32,554 bases of DNA from Opitutaceae bacterium (GTDB taxonomy: Bacteria; Verrucomicrobiota; Verrucomicrobiia; Opitutales; Opitutaceae), in the NCBI GenBank assembly GCA_025360455.1, contig JANYCF010000104.1, positions 1 to 32,554 of the forward strand, given 5' to 3'. The position numbers were made by a program, and so were the translations under genes. The stretch's first letter is position 1. The number at the start of each line of letters is the position of its first letter. This document shows, one piece after another, positions 8,419 to 17,194 of the stretch. Under the pieces are notes generated by a model. It saw only the letters and a list, made by a program, of their open reading frames with translations. It made no database searches and had not been told where the DNA came from.

Positions 8419-9792
8419 ATGAAAACCAGCATGCGCCTGACCAGTCTTATCCTTGTGGGAGCGAGCTTACTCGCGACATTCCCCGTGTCTGCCCAGCTCA
8501 ACGACGGCCAACCCGATCCGACTTTCTCCGTGCCGGAGAAGCTCGATCTCGAATATGCGCTGGCCTTTGCGCTCGATAATAACTTCGCCATTCGTCAGGC
8601 GAAAGAGCGTATCCGTCAGCAAGAGGGGGTCGTGCTCGAAGTACGTTCAAGGCAGATTCCGAATGTCGCCGCCTCCGCCGGTTACCAGCGCAATGCCGAC
8701 GAGACTTCGATCAATGGCCGCGATCACGCCTGGTCCATGGACATTACCGCCCGCCAAGTTTTATACGCCGGGGGTGGCGTGACCGCCGGGGTCAAGAGCC
8801 AGCAGCTTGCTCTCGAAGCCGCCACGCTCGCCCTGCAGTCGGTTATCAACGATGCTTTGCTCGATGTGCGCGTGCGTTTCTACACGGTGCTGGTCAATCG
8901 CGAGAAAATTAAAGTACAGGAAAAGAATGTCGAACTCCTCCAGCGCCAGTTGCAGGATGTGAAGAACCGGTTTGAAGCCGGTACCGTCTCGAACTTTGAA
9001 GTGCTGCGCGCCGAGGTCGCTTTGGCCAATGCCCAGCCCGCGCTCATCACCGCCCGCAACGACCATCGCCTTGCCATCGAGACCCTGCGGCAATCGCTGG
9101 GTTACGTTACCGCGAACGACGCCAACGTGACGAAACTACCCGAGTTTCTCGGCACGCTTGAATTCAAGCCCGCCAGTTTCGATCTGCGTTTGGCTCTGAA
9201 CGAAGCAAAAACCCAGCGGCCAGATTTGCAGCGCCTGCAGAAACTGGAGGCCGCCGCCGCCGAAGGGGTGACAATTGGCCGTGCCGGCTATTTGCCGAAT
9301 CTCTCGGTGTACGGGGCTTATGATTGGCGCCAGTCACCGGTTACTAGCACCAAATCATCTCTCGATGGCTGGACTGTTGGCGTGCAGTCCCAATGGAATA
9401 TCTTCGATGGCCGCGCCACCGCGGGCCGCGTAGTGCAAGCTCGTTCTTTTCTTGAGCAGACCAAGCTCGCCCTGGCTGAGGCGCAGTTATCGGTCGATAT
9501 CGATGTTCGCCGCGCTATTTCTGTTTTCCAGCAATCCACCGAGCTGGCTGAAGCTTCAAAGAAAGTTGTGGAGCAGGCCGAAGAAGCCGTGCGTCTGGCC
9601 GATGTCCGCTACAAGGCCGGTACGGCCACCCAACTCGACGTGCTTACGTCGCAGGTTGATCTCACCACCGCTCGCTTGAATCAACTACAAGCTTACTACA
9701 GTTATAATGTTTCCGTGGCCAGTACGCGCCGCGCGATCGGTTTGTCCGACGAACTCCGGCCAACGAAAGAGATCAAGTACCCGAGCCAGTAA
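8419..9792 (+). CDS. TolC-family outer membrane efflux protein
   Basis: A 457-residue outer-membrane factor that completes the pump. A Sec signal peptide is clear (about residues 1-25, hydrophobic core LTSLILVGASLLATF, ending VSA before QLNDG). The mature part shows the duplicated OEP pattern of long helices: LDLEYALAFALDNNFAIRQAKER at the start of the first repeat and FDLRLALNEAKTQRPDLQRLQKLE at the start of the second, with VKNRFEAGTVSNFEVLRAEVALA and VRLADVRYKAGTATQLDVLTSQVDL as the matching internal repeats. The ATG at 8419, 13 bases after the permease stop, was chosen; ATG 8431 is also possible. Upstream in-frame codons overlap the permease and are not used. Confidence 0.94.
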   Translation: MKTSMRLTSLILVGASLLATFPVSAQLNDGQPDPTFSVPEKLDLEYALAFALDNNFAIRQAKERIRQQEGVVLEVRSRQIPNVAASAGYQRNADETSINGRDHAWSMDITARQVLYAGGGVTAGVKSQQLALEAATLALQSVINDALLDVRVRFYTVLVNREKIKVQEKNVELLQRQLQDVKNRFEAGTVSNFEVLRAEVALANAQPALITARNDHRLAIETLRQSLGYVTANDANVTKLPEFLGTLEFKPASFDLRLALNEAKTQRPDLQRLQKLEAAAAEGVTIGRAGYLPNLSVYGAYDWRQSPVTSTKSSLDGWTVGVQSQWNIFDGRATAGRVVQARSFLEQTKLALAEAQLSVDIDVRRAISVFQQSTELAEASKKVVEQAEEAVRLADVRYKAGTATQLDVLTSQVDLTTARLNQLQAYYSYNVSVASTRRAIGLSDELRPTKEIKYPSQ

Positions 9793-10037
9793 GGGAGGGA
9801 AGGGAGCGCGGCCGCTCTCGGCTGCGACTTACCCAGAGTAGCCGCGTTGCCTTTCGGCTCCGCTCTAGGCCCTGAGCCTGCCGAACGGGGAGCGAACGCG
9901 ACAACGTGGTCGCTCGTTGTCATGACCACCTTTTCGGGCTATGCCCTCAAACGCGGCGACATAAGAATTCATTGATTTCTTTCTCTCACCTTGCCCGCAA
10001 CTTCCTCTTTGCTACCGTGTCGTAGTCGCAACTCTTC
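9793..10037. other. Intergenic region with short inverted repeats
   Basis: No gene is seen in these 245 bases between the pump operon and the AsmA-like gene. GAGCG/CGCTC flank a short core near 9813-9826. Further on, GAGCGA (9890-9895), GACAAC (9900-9905), TCGCTC (9910-9915) and GTTGTC (9916-9921) are interleaved so that the first pairs with the third and the second with the fourth. No stem with a T tract was found, so the end of the tolC transcript is not defined. A promoter for the next gene must lie here but none is convincing. Confidence 0.4.
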
Positions 10038-13000
10038 ATGAAGCTGGTTCGTCCGATTCTAATTTTTGTTGGGGTTATTTTGCTGCTCTGCGTTCTCGCC
10101 GTGGGCTTGGCGTTGATTCCAGCACTGCAACGCCGGGCCATCTTGCGCGCGGCGGGGAAATATCCGGAACTCCAACTGAAACTGGATTCGGTTTCTGCCG
10201 GCTTTTCATCTCTCACCTTGCGTGGCGTGCAAGTCGAACACCGCGGGGTGAAAGTGTCGCTCGAGCAACTGCACGCCGACTATTCACTCTGGGCGTTCCT
10301 CATGGATCGACAGATCCAGATTGAGCAATTGACCGCGCAAGGCTTGCTCGTTGATGCCAGCCAGTTGTCCGCGCAAAAGACCCAGGCAGGCTTGGCTGCC
10401 GCGCCCGCCGCCACCTCCGGTGCCTTGGCGCAAGTGAAGCTGCCGTGGGCACTCACACTCGGAAAAACTTCCATTCAAGGTCGTGTTTTGCTGGCCGGAT
10501 CGTCCGGACAACCCGCCCTGCAGGGTGAGTTTCAGCTGACGGGGGGACAAATCAGCCCGGGGCACGAAGGGGAACTCCGCTTGCTGACTCGGGTGAACGA
10601 TCCGACTCCGGGTGCGAGGGTCACGACGCTGGATGCCCTGGCCACGCTGCAACTGCGGGAGTCACTGGAAAGAAATTTTGACCACATCGCGATCACCTCG
10701 GTGCTGAATGCCTCCGGCCCGGGTTTATCTGGCCAGAACCAGTTGAAACTGAGGGCTGAGATGTCCCGGATGGCTGCGGGCGAAAACTATCAGGTTACGC
10801 TCGACACCTTGCGCGCAGGAAAAAGTGAACAGGCGCTGAAGCTCAACGCTACGCCGACCGCCGGAAACCAAGCTTACGTCGGTGAGTGGACGCTCGCCCT
10901 CAGCTCCGCCCAGTTGGAATCTTTTTTTCTGGGCTATTTATTACCCAAGTTTTCGGCCAACGGTTCCGGCCAGTTCACGGTTTCCACCGCCACGACCAGA
11001 GCGAGCATGCAAGGAAACTTGCAAGTGGAAGCGTCTGAGTTTGAAAAACTGCAACCGAAACTGCGCGCGGTGGGCGCGGTCCAGTTGCAGAGTTCTTTCG
11101 ATCTCGTGGCTGAAAAAGGCTTGATCCAAGTGAAGCAACTCGCGCTCGGGCTCGCGTCAGGTGCGCAACCTGTGCTCGAACTGCGTACGTCGGGTACGCC
11201 CCAATTCAACCGGAAGTCACGTCAGCTCGAAACGGCCGACGCTCTGCCGGGTGAAATTCTCCGTTTGAAACTATCCGGTCTGCCCGTTGCCTGGCTCGCC
11301 CCGTTTTGTACCGCGGCGGAAATTTCTGGCGGTCACGTCACGGGCGAGATTTCCGTCGTGCAGGGAAAAGGGCGGCAAATCACGTTGCAGACGACTGCTC
11401 CTTTGGCCACTGATGGTATTGCCGTCGCCCGCGCGGGGCGGACTTTGCTGGCCAAAGCGTCGCTGCTGATCGAGGCCGAAGCCGAGCTCTCTCCCGCGCA
11501 GATGGGGGCGAAGATTCGGGCCTTCACGCTGAAAACGCCCGAGGGCGATATCGTGCATGCCCGGATGACGGTGTCCGTTCCCTCGGGCCTTCCTCACGCA
11601 GTTGCGATGTCCGGCGATTTTACCGCCGAGTTGCCGACTTTGCTGCTGCCTCTTCTGCCTGCGGGTGCTTTGAAGGCGAAAGGTGACGTTGATCTTACGT
11701 GGCAAGGCGATCACCTCGAAGTCCGTCGGCTGGCGTCTGAATCAACTGATAGCAAAGGCAGCTTGCTCGGTTCGATCACGGTTATCCACCCGTTCACGTA
11801 TGATCTGGCTCACGGCCAAGTGGCGACGGATGATCCCAACGAAATCTCGCTGGCCAATATTAAACTGGGCCAGTGGCCTTTGCTCACCGTCGCGCAAATT
11901 TTTGCGGACTATAGCGTGAGTGGACGCCTCGCTCCGGCGGAGTGGGTGGTCTCGGCGCAAGCTGGAAAACTTTCGGTGCGCGCGACTGCCCCGGTTTCCA
12001 TTCTGGATTTTTCCCTTACCCAAAAGAAAGCACCTGTACTCGATCGGTTAAAACTACAGCTCCAACCGATCGTGGAGTTCAATGCGGGAGCGGTGACGCG
12101 CGTGCAGAGTGGGGCAGTCACGCTGCAGACGGGCAGTGACGTTTCCCTCGCTCAGTTGAAAACCGAACTGACTCAGGGTGAGGCGGGACTGCGCACCACC
12201 ACTACTTTCAGTTTGGATCTTCCGGCCTGGTCGTCGCAGCCCATGCTGGCAGGACAGGATGCCTTGTCGGCTGGCCAAGCCAGCGGGGAAGTGCGGGCGG
12301 CCTTCGCGGGTGGCTCAGCCCAGATTGAAGCGCGCGCGACGCTGAATGGAATGGTCGCCAGTGAAAGCGGACAAACCTTACCCGTGGCCAACTTGAGTCT
12401 GCGCGCTGATGTCGATGCGAGCGGGCATTTCTCTCTTAAATCCCCCCTCTTGCTCGATCACGCGGGGCACCGTTCCGATCTGCTTTTTGTCGCCGAAGGC
12501 GCGGTGGCGGCTAAAGGCCTTTCGTTCGATGCCAAGCTGACTGCCGCGCATCTCGAATTACCCGACATGCTGCTGCTCCTCGCCGTCGCCGGATCGCCGC
12601 TCGGAGGCGAAGGCGCTGAAAGCACGGCGGCGCAAGGCCGGGCGCTTTCGCCACCGGCTGCCGATCAAACCGCCTTCTGGATTGGGACACGCGGCCAGAT
12701 CTCGCTCGATTGCCAATCAATCGTCAGTGGCAAGGATTGGATGATGTCGGGTTTGACCGGCCGGCTCAGCGTGAGTGACGACAGGGTGCAGCTGGAAAAA
12801 CTCGCAGCCTCCTTCGACGAGAAAAGCCAATTCACCGCCGAGGGTGCGCTCGTCTTTGAGCCCGGCTTGGATCCGTATCATCTCACCGGAGAATTTTCGC
12901 TCACCGAGTTCGATACGGGACGATTTTTCAAAGCCATAAATCCCGAAAGCACGCCGACGCTGGAAGGACTTTTCACCGTCAAGGGCCAGTTGGAAGGACA

Positions 13001-13592
13001 GGGCTTGAATTTCGACGACACCTTTGATCGCACGCGAGGTACGTTTGACCTCACCAGCCGGAAGGGAGTATTCCGTGGACTGAAAAGGTTAACGGATAAA
13101 ACTTCCATAGTCACCAAGGCGGTGGATTTGGTTGGCTCTATTATTGGCGATAAAACTGCGGAGAAAATCGCCACCACTTCCTATTTTATTGACCAACTTG
13201 CGCAGGAGTACGGGGAGTTGAAGTTTGATCAGTTTGCGGTCCACGCGGTCCGTGAGCCATCGCTTAATCTTCGCCTGGAAAACATAAGTTTGGTTTCACC
13301 GCAGATTCGTTTGTTGGGATCAGGCTTGGTGACCTATGCCCCGGCTACACCTCTGCTCAAGCAACCGCTCCAGGCGACCTTTTCACTGCGCGCCCGGGGC
13401 AAGACGGAAGAGCTCCTGGCCAAGATAAAAGATCTGGAAGGTACGCGCGATGAATTGGGCTATGCCAAAACCAAGACCGAAATCATTGTGGGCGGCACCT
13501 TGCTCAAACCCGATGCGGAAGCCTACTTCATCCGTCTTGGGGTCAGTAAACTCAGTGACAAGCTTAGCGAGTTTCTCGCTCCGGCTAATTAA
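10038..13592 (+). CDS. AsmA-like / DUF748-type large envelope protein
   Basis: A 1184-residue protein with a single N-terminal membrane helix (about 5-28, LIFVGVILLLCVLAVGLALI) and a very long periplasmic part rich in short beta-strands. This is the layout of the AsmA/TamB/YhdP group, whose members form long grooved beta-structures that carry or govern phospholipids between the inner and outer membranes. Near residue 30 the pattern PALQRRAILRAAG...LKLDSVSAGFSSLTLRGVQVE resembles AsmA N-termini. Near the C-terminus, LFTVKGQLEGQGLNFDDTFDRTRGTFDLTSRKGVF and a final LGSGLVTYAPATPLLKQPLQ followed by IIVGGTLLKPDAEAYF look like AsmA C-terminal strands. It stands alone, converging on the rhamnosidase gene. 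The family call rests on architecture and motif style; the exact subfamily and cargo are not known. Confidence 0.75.
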   Translation: MKLVRPILIFVGVILLLCVLAVGLALIPALQRRAILRAAGKYPELQLKLDSVSAGFSSLTLRGVQVEHRGVKVSLEQLHADYSLWAFLMDRQIQIEQLTAQGLLVDASQLSAQKTQAGLAAAPAATSGALAQVKLPWALTLGKTSIQGRVLLAGSSGQPALQGEFQLTGGQISPGHEGELRLLTRVNDPTPGARVTTLDALATLQLRESLERNFDHIAITSVLNASGPGLSGQNQLKLRAEMSRMAAGENYQVTLDTLRAGKSEQALKLNATPTAGNQAYVGEWTLALSSAQLESFFLGYLLPKFSANGSGQFTVSTATTRASMQGNLQVEASEFEKLQPKLRAVGAVQLQSSFDLVAEKGLIQVKQLALGLASGAQPVLELRTSGTPQFNRKSRQLETADALPGEILRLKLSGLPVAWLAPFCTAAEISGGHVTGEISVVQGKGRQITLQTTAPLATDGIAVARAGRTLLAKASLLIEAEAELSPAQMGAKIRAFTLKTPEGDIVHARMTVSVPSGLPHAVAMSGDFTAELPTLLLPLLPAGALKAKGDVDLTWQGDHLEVRRLASESTDSKGSLLGSITVIHPFTYDLAHGQVATDDPNEISLANIKLGQWPLLTVAQIFADYSVSGRLAPAEWVVSAQAGKLSVRATAPVSILDFSLTQKKAPVLDRLKLQLQPIVEFNAGAVTRVQSGAVTLQTGSDVSLAQLKTELTQGEAGLRTTTTFSLDLPAWSSQPMLAGQDALSAGQASGEVRAAFAGGSAQIEARATLNGMVASESGQTLPVANLSLRADVDASGHFSLKSPLLLDHAGHRSDLLFVAEGAVAAKGLSFDAKLTAAHLELPDMLLLLAVAGSPLGGEGAESTAAQGRALSPPAADQTAFWIGTRGQISLDCQSIVSGKDWMMSGLTGRLSVSDDRVQLEKLAASFDEKSQFTAEGALVFEPGLDPYHLTGEFSLTEFDTGRFFKAINPESTPTLEGLFTVKGQLEGQGLNFDDTFDRTRGTFDLTSRKGVFRGLKRLTDKTSIVTKAVDLVGSIIGDKTAEKIATTSYFIDQLAQEYGELKFDQFAVHAVREPSLNLRLENISLVSPQIRLLGSGLVTYAPATPLLKQPLQATFSLRARGKTEELLAKIKDLEGTRDELGYAKTKTEIIVGGTLLKPDAEAYFIRLGVSKLSDKLSEFLAPAN

Positions 13593-13607
13593 ACGGGTTC
13601 GTCGAGG

Positions 13608-13625
13608 GTTGTCCGAGACAACTTT
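13608..13625. terminator. Possible short terminator between convergent genes
   Basis: GTTGTC (13608-13613) and GACAAC (13617-13622) form a perfect 6-bp stem with a CGA loop and only three T residues after it. It lies in the 40-base gap where the AsmA-like and rhamnosidase genes converge. The stem is short and the T tract weak, so this is tentative. Confidence 0.35.
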
Positions 13626-13632
13626 GCTGTAC

Positions 13633-16038
13633 TCAGGGGAAACGCAGCGTTTGGTTTCCCGAAACGAGGGCCGCGCTTTTCCCCTGCCAGATCAACATAC
13701 CGGTCAGGCCGAGCGGGAGAGACACTTGCGCCGTGAGTCCTGTCAGTGTGCGGTCTAATGAAACCGTAATGTCACCGAGCGGATGCGGGACTTTTCCTTC
13801 CGCGTGGTGCAACGCACCGAGATGAGGCTCGATCCGTACCGTGGTAAAACCCGGCGATGCCGGCTCGATGCCGCACACGGTGGCGAGCAATTCATAAACA
13901 GGCGAAGCACTCCAAGCGTGGCAATCCGAACGCGTAGGATCGGGCTTTTCCGCAAAGGTCGTCAGGCCGGTTGCGAGCATGTCGTGCCAGGGACCCAGCT
14001 GGGCGAGATACTCATCGCCCAGCCCTGCCTTCTTCATCGCTCGCAGGAGATAAAACCGAAAATAGGTGGAGCATTGAATCAGCGATTTATCTGCCGCCAC
14101 CCGCTGGATCAATTCCTTGGCTGCCTCGCCATCGATCGCCCCGGATAATACCGCGAACACATTGGCATGTTGGCTGAATACTTTTTTCTCCGCGGTATCG
14201 GCGAACAACCGGCGTTTCTCATCCCAACACGAGTGAACTACGGCCACGCGCAAACTCGCCGCCCGTTGTTCATAGCGTGCCGCCAGATCCGCTCTGCCGT
14301 GCGTTTGGAAAAGTTCGACCGCGCGCTGCAATGTGTCGGCGAGTTGCAATGAAACGATGCTCGATCCGCCTTCGCGTGCGCCGGCCGGCGTGCCGCCGAA
14401 GCCCAGCTCATTGTTCCATGGCCACTCGTTGGTCCAATCGACAAACGTCCAATAGGGCAGGGGGCCGAGCAGTCCCGTCTTGGGGTCGATCTTCCGCTCG
14501 AACCAGCCCAGCACACTCTCAATCCCGGGCAAGCGCTCCTGGATAAAAGTGTTATCCGGGCGATGCATCCAATAGTCGTGGACCATATCGATCCAGAATA
14601 AGGAAAACGTATTGATGATTTGCGGACTGGCCGAGGGATACCGGCTTTGCGTGAGCCCCTCGGGAATGCGCGAACGGTCGAACAACTCGATCGCATTCCG
14701 CATCAACCGGTCGTCGCCCGCCACATAGAGCGAGATCAGGCTTTGGATGCGGGTGTCACCGACGTATTGGAGTTGTTCGTAATACGGACAGTCCATGTAG
14801 GTTTCACCCGCGCACAGCCGCGCGGTGCGCCAACCCACGTTCCAAATTTTAGCCAGCGAGGGATTATCACTGGTAAAGGAAGCGCGTTCCTGCAACGGAT
14901 AGCCGGTGAAAACTCCGTGGAGATCCTCGAGCACCAGCGGCTCCTCGCCCGTCTCGATCGCTAATTCAAGATAACGATAGGTGCGGAAATCCAAGGGCGC
15001 AAAAAGCCGGTGTAATCCGCCGTCGGGATGAAATTCATCGCTCACGCCGACGAGTTCGCGCCTATCGATCTCGTCGCGGTTGCCTTTTTGCCCGTGAGAA
15101 TCGAACAGGGCTTCGGCATAGGTGAGCGACACCCGGCTGCCTTTGCCGCCGCTGACTATGAGTTGGGGGAACGCATTGGTTTCAAATCCTTGATCCAGCA
15201 ACACCGTTGCGCTGGTCTTGGCTGGCACGATCAGGGGGGCCTTTCCTTCGAGAAATCCCGTGGCTGGCACGATCCCGCGGGTGCGACGCACCTGCGCGAG
15301 ACGGAGCGGAGTTTCTTCCATCAAGGGAATCGTGCGCGGTACCAGCCAGCAGCTGATGTCCGTGCCCCAGCCTTGCGGCGTTCCGCGCCCGAGCACGCGT
15401 GACGTCGGCCACGCCTGCTCGTTGAACTCTGTTGTTTCCCAGCCCCAGGGCTGGGCCGAACCTTCCACGCGATCACCCGGACCAATCACGATAAATGTTT
15501 TAAGCTTGGCCCGGTCAGGTGGAATCGCCCGGTAGGCCTCGTCACGAAATACCTTCCAGGATTCATTGGTGTCAATGGCCCGTTCCGCACTCGTGTCACC
15601 TTGCAAAAGAAATCCGGTCCGTTGGCTGATAATGGCGAAGGGCGCGTCTTCGCCGTAACTCCATACCTGCGCCGCAATCACATTGGCGCCGGCGTGCAAC
15701 CACGGAGCGAGATCGATACTCTCATAATGCCAGGCCATTAAATCGCTGCGTTGCGGTCCAAAGCAGACCGAGTGACCATTGACGAAGAGCCGGTAGCGTG
15801 CGTCCGCCGTTACATGCACGATGAAACGCGCGGGACGTTGTTCCAGATTCATCGCTTTGCGAAAAAGATATACGCCGTATTCATTCTTCGGTGCGGTCGG
15901 ATGGGTGATCCAATGGGCCGTCCATTGCCCGCTGAGTAATTGCGGGGCTGGTGCCGGCAGTCCGCTGTCGGTCGGCGCGGCGTGCGTCGCAGTGGTTATC
16001 ACTGAAAAAATCAGGAGTAATCCCAGATATGGCTTCAT
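13633..16038 (-). CDS. Alpha-L-rhamnosidase, glycoside hydrolase family 78
   Basis: An 801-residue secreted enzyme that removes terminal alpha-L-rhamnose from plant or microbial glycans by an inverting mechanism. A Sec signal peptide covers about residues 1-20 (LGLLLIFSVITTATHA) with no twin arginine. N-terminal beta-sandwich domains include YGVYLFRKAMNL and FIVHVTADARYRLFVNG. The (alpha/alpha)6 catalytic domain has MDCPYYEQLQYVGDTR at about 415-430: D416, E421 and D428 have the same spacing as the catalytic acids of Bacillus RhaB (Asp567, Glu572, Asp579). E697 in TTFAEKPD, just before SDCHAWSASPVYELL, fits the general base. No other rhamnose gene is nearby. It lies 123 bases after tatC on the same strand, so it may have its own promoter. 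Confidence 0.9.
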   Translation of the reverse strand: MKPYLGLLLIFSVITTATHAAPTDSGLPAPAPQLLSGQWTAHWITHPTAPKNEYGVYLFRKAMNLEQRPARFIVHVTADARYRLFVNGHSVCFGPQRSDLMAWHYESIDLAPWLHAGANVIAAQVWSYGEDAPFAIISQRTGFLLQGDTSAERAIDTNESWKVFRDEAYRAIPPDRAKLKTFIVIGPGDRVEGSAQPWGWETTEFNEQAWPTSRVLGRGTPQGWGTDISCWLVPRTIPLMEETPLRLAQVRRTRGIVPATGFLEGKAPLIVPAKTSATVLLDQGFETNAFPQLIVSGGKGSRVSLTYAEALFDSHGQKGNRDEIDRRELVGVSDEFHPDGGLHRLFAPLDFRTYRYLELAIETGEEPLVLEDLHGVFTGYPLQERASFTSDNPSLAKIWNVGWRTARLCAGETYMDCPYYEQLQYVGDTRIQSLISLYVAGDDRLMRNAIELFDRSRIPEGLTQSRYPSASPQIINTFSLFWIDMVHDYWMHRPDNTFIQERLPGIESVLGWFERKIDPKTGLLGPLPYWTFVDWTNEWPWNNELGFGGTPAGAREGGSSIVSLQLADTLQRAVELFQTHGRADLAARYEQRAASLRVAVVHSCWDEKRRLFADTAEKKVFSQHANVFAVLSGAIDGEAAKELIQRVAADKSLIQCSTYFRFYLLRAMKKAGLGDEYLAQLGPWHDMLATGLTTFAEKPDPTRSDCHAWSASPVYELLATVCGIEPASPGFTTVRIEPHLGALHHAEGKVPHPLGDITVSLDRTLTGLTAQVSLPLGLTGMLIWQGKSAALVSGNQTLRFP

Positions 16039-16161
16039 GAAAGAGAAACAAGGAGCAAGGGCGACCCGAGCAAAACAGGTTGGGCGAATTGATCAAGTTC
16101 CGGTCGCTGTTGATTGGTCTGCCGCGCAGGCGGGCACTAGATCACCCTATAGAAACCAATA

Positions 16162-17136
16162 CTATATTTCGATTACCGTTTCATTGCGGCGTTTTTTTCT
16201 TTCCCAATACCAAGCGATCCAGATGCAAATCTCGTAGAGAATATAGAGAGGAATGGCCATGGCAACCTGGGTGATGACTTCGGGTGTGGTGAGCACTGCG
16301 CCAAGAATGAACGACAGCACGCAGACATGGCGTCGGTAATGCGCGAGCTGCTTGTGGGTCAGCAGGCCGATCTTGACCAGAAAAAGCACCACGATCGGAA
16401 ACTGGAAACCAAGGCCCATGCCCAGGATGAAATGGGTGACGAAACTGATATAATCGTCGGCGCGCCAATCGTAGCCGTCAAACCCCAGCATATCGGAATA
16501 GGCGACCGAGGCGCGCAGAGAAACCGGCAACAAGACAAAGAAAGTGCTGAGGACACCGATGATGAACAGCAAGAAGCTCCAGCCGACCCAAGGGAAAATG
16601 GCCTCGCGCTCTTTCACATGGAGCGCGGGCATGATGAAGCCACCAATAAAATACATCCAAAAGGGGGCCGAGAGAATCAATGCGGCATAAAGTGAAACAT
16701 GAAAAGCGACGAGGAAACCCTCGGTCGGGCCAAAATTATGCAACTTCACCCGCAGAGTGCCCAGTGCACTGGATTCAGGGGTGGGAGGGAGCAGCTTCAA
16801 GGTCGCGACCTGTTCCTGCCCGACCTTTGCGACGCCGATCTGGAATACGGCATGCGGCGTTTCACCCGCAGGCAAGCCGGCGAACTGGTCGGGCGAAACG
16901 ACATAAGGACCGAGCAGGGTGGAGCCGATCTGGAAACTAACGGTCGGTCGCGGTTTCTCAAAGAGCTCAAGATGTCGCAAGGGATACTCTGAAATCTGCA
17001 CGAGCTTGTCCGCAAAGGTCAGACAAATCATCAAAGAAATCCCTACCGCAATGCCGGCGCGGATAAGAGCCTGGCGCAGATCCGCAAAATGCGCCCAAAA
17101 CGTTTTTGTGGCGGTTGAATCGTCGTCGGTGTTCAT
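16162..17136 (-). CDS. tatC: Sec-independent protein translocase TatC with long P1 loop
   Basis: TatC is the polytopic receptor of the twin-arginine pathway, which exports folded proteins. The 324-residue product has the expected six membrane segments: the N-terminal FWAHFADLRQAL before TM1, the ALHVKEREAIFPWVGW cytoplasmic loop between TM2 and TM3, and LTTPEVITQVAMAIPLYILYEI towards the end. Against E. coli TatC (258 residues), D19 stands where Glu15 is expected, while R21 and E176 match Arg17 and Glu103. The first periplasmic loop, between YPLRH (about 51) and GPTEGF (about 136), is about 65 residues longer than in E. coli. ATG at 17136 was taken; a TTG nine bases upstream is possible and has a GGGGA five bases before it. 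It follows uppP by 58 bases. No tatA/B is in the window. Confidence 0.92.
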   Translation of the reverse strand: MNTDDDSTATKTFWAHFADLRQALIRAGIAVGISLMICLTFADKLVQISEYPLRHLELFEKPRPTVSFQIGSTLLGPYVVSPDQFAGLPAGETPHAVFQIGVAKVGQEQVATLKLLPPTPESSALGTLRVKLHNFGPTEGFLVAFHVSLYAALILSAPFWMYFIGGFIMPALHVKEREAIFPWVGWSFLLFIIGVLSTFFVLLPVSLRASVAYSDMLGFDGYDWRADDYISFVTHFILGMGLGFQFPIVVLFLVKIGLLTHKQLAHYRRHVCVLSFILGAVLTTPEVITQVAMAIPLYILYEICIWIAWYWERKKRRNETVIEI

Positions 17137-17164
17137 CGATCGCAACTATTTCCCCATAGTATTG

Positions 17165-17179
17165 CGGTCAGACTGACCG
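17165..17179. promoter_or_regulatory. 15-bp perfect palindrome between uppP and tatC
   Basis: CGGTCAG and CTGACCG flank a single central A. The site lies between the uppP stop and the tatC start, 28 bases upstream of the tatC ATG. As RNA it could only fold with a 6-bp stem and 3-nt loop, and no T tract follows on the minus strand, so a protein-binding site is as likely as a terminator. Function unknown. Confidence 0.35.
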
Positions 17180-17194
17180 TATGGTCGCGGTGAC

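Noticed and set aside
13633-17136. A functional link between TatC and the neighbouring rhamnosidase as a Tat substrate
   Set aside because: The rhamnosidase signal peptide has no twin arginine and looks like a normal Sec signal.
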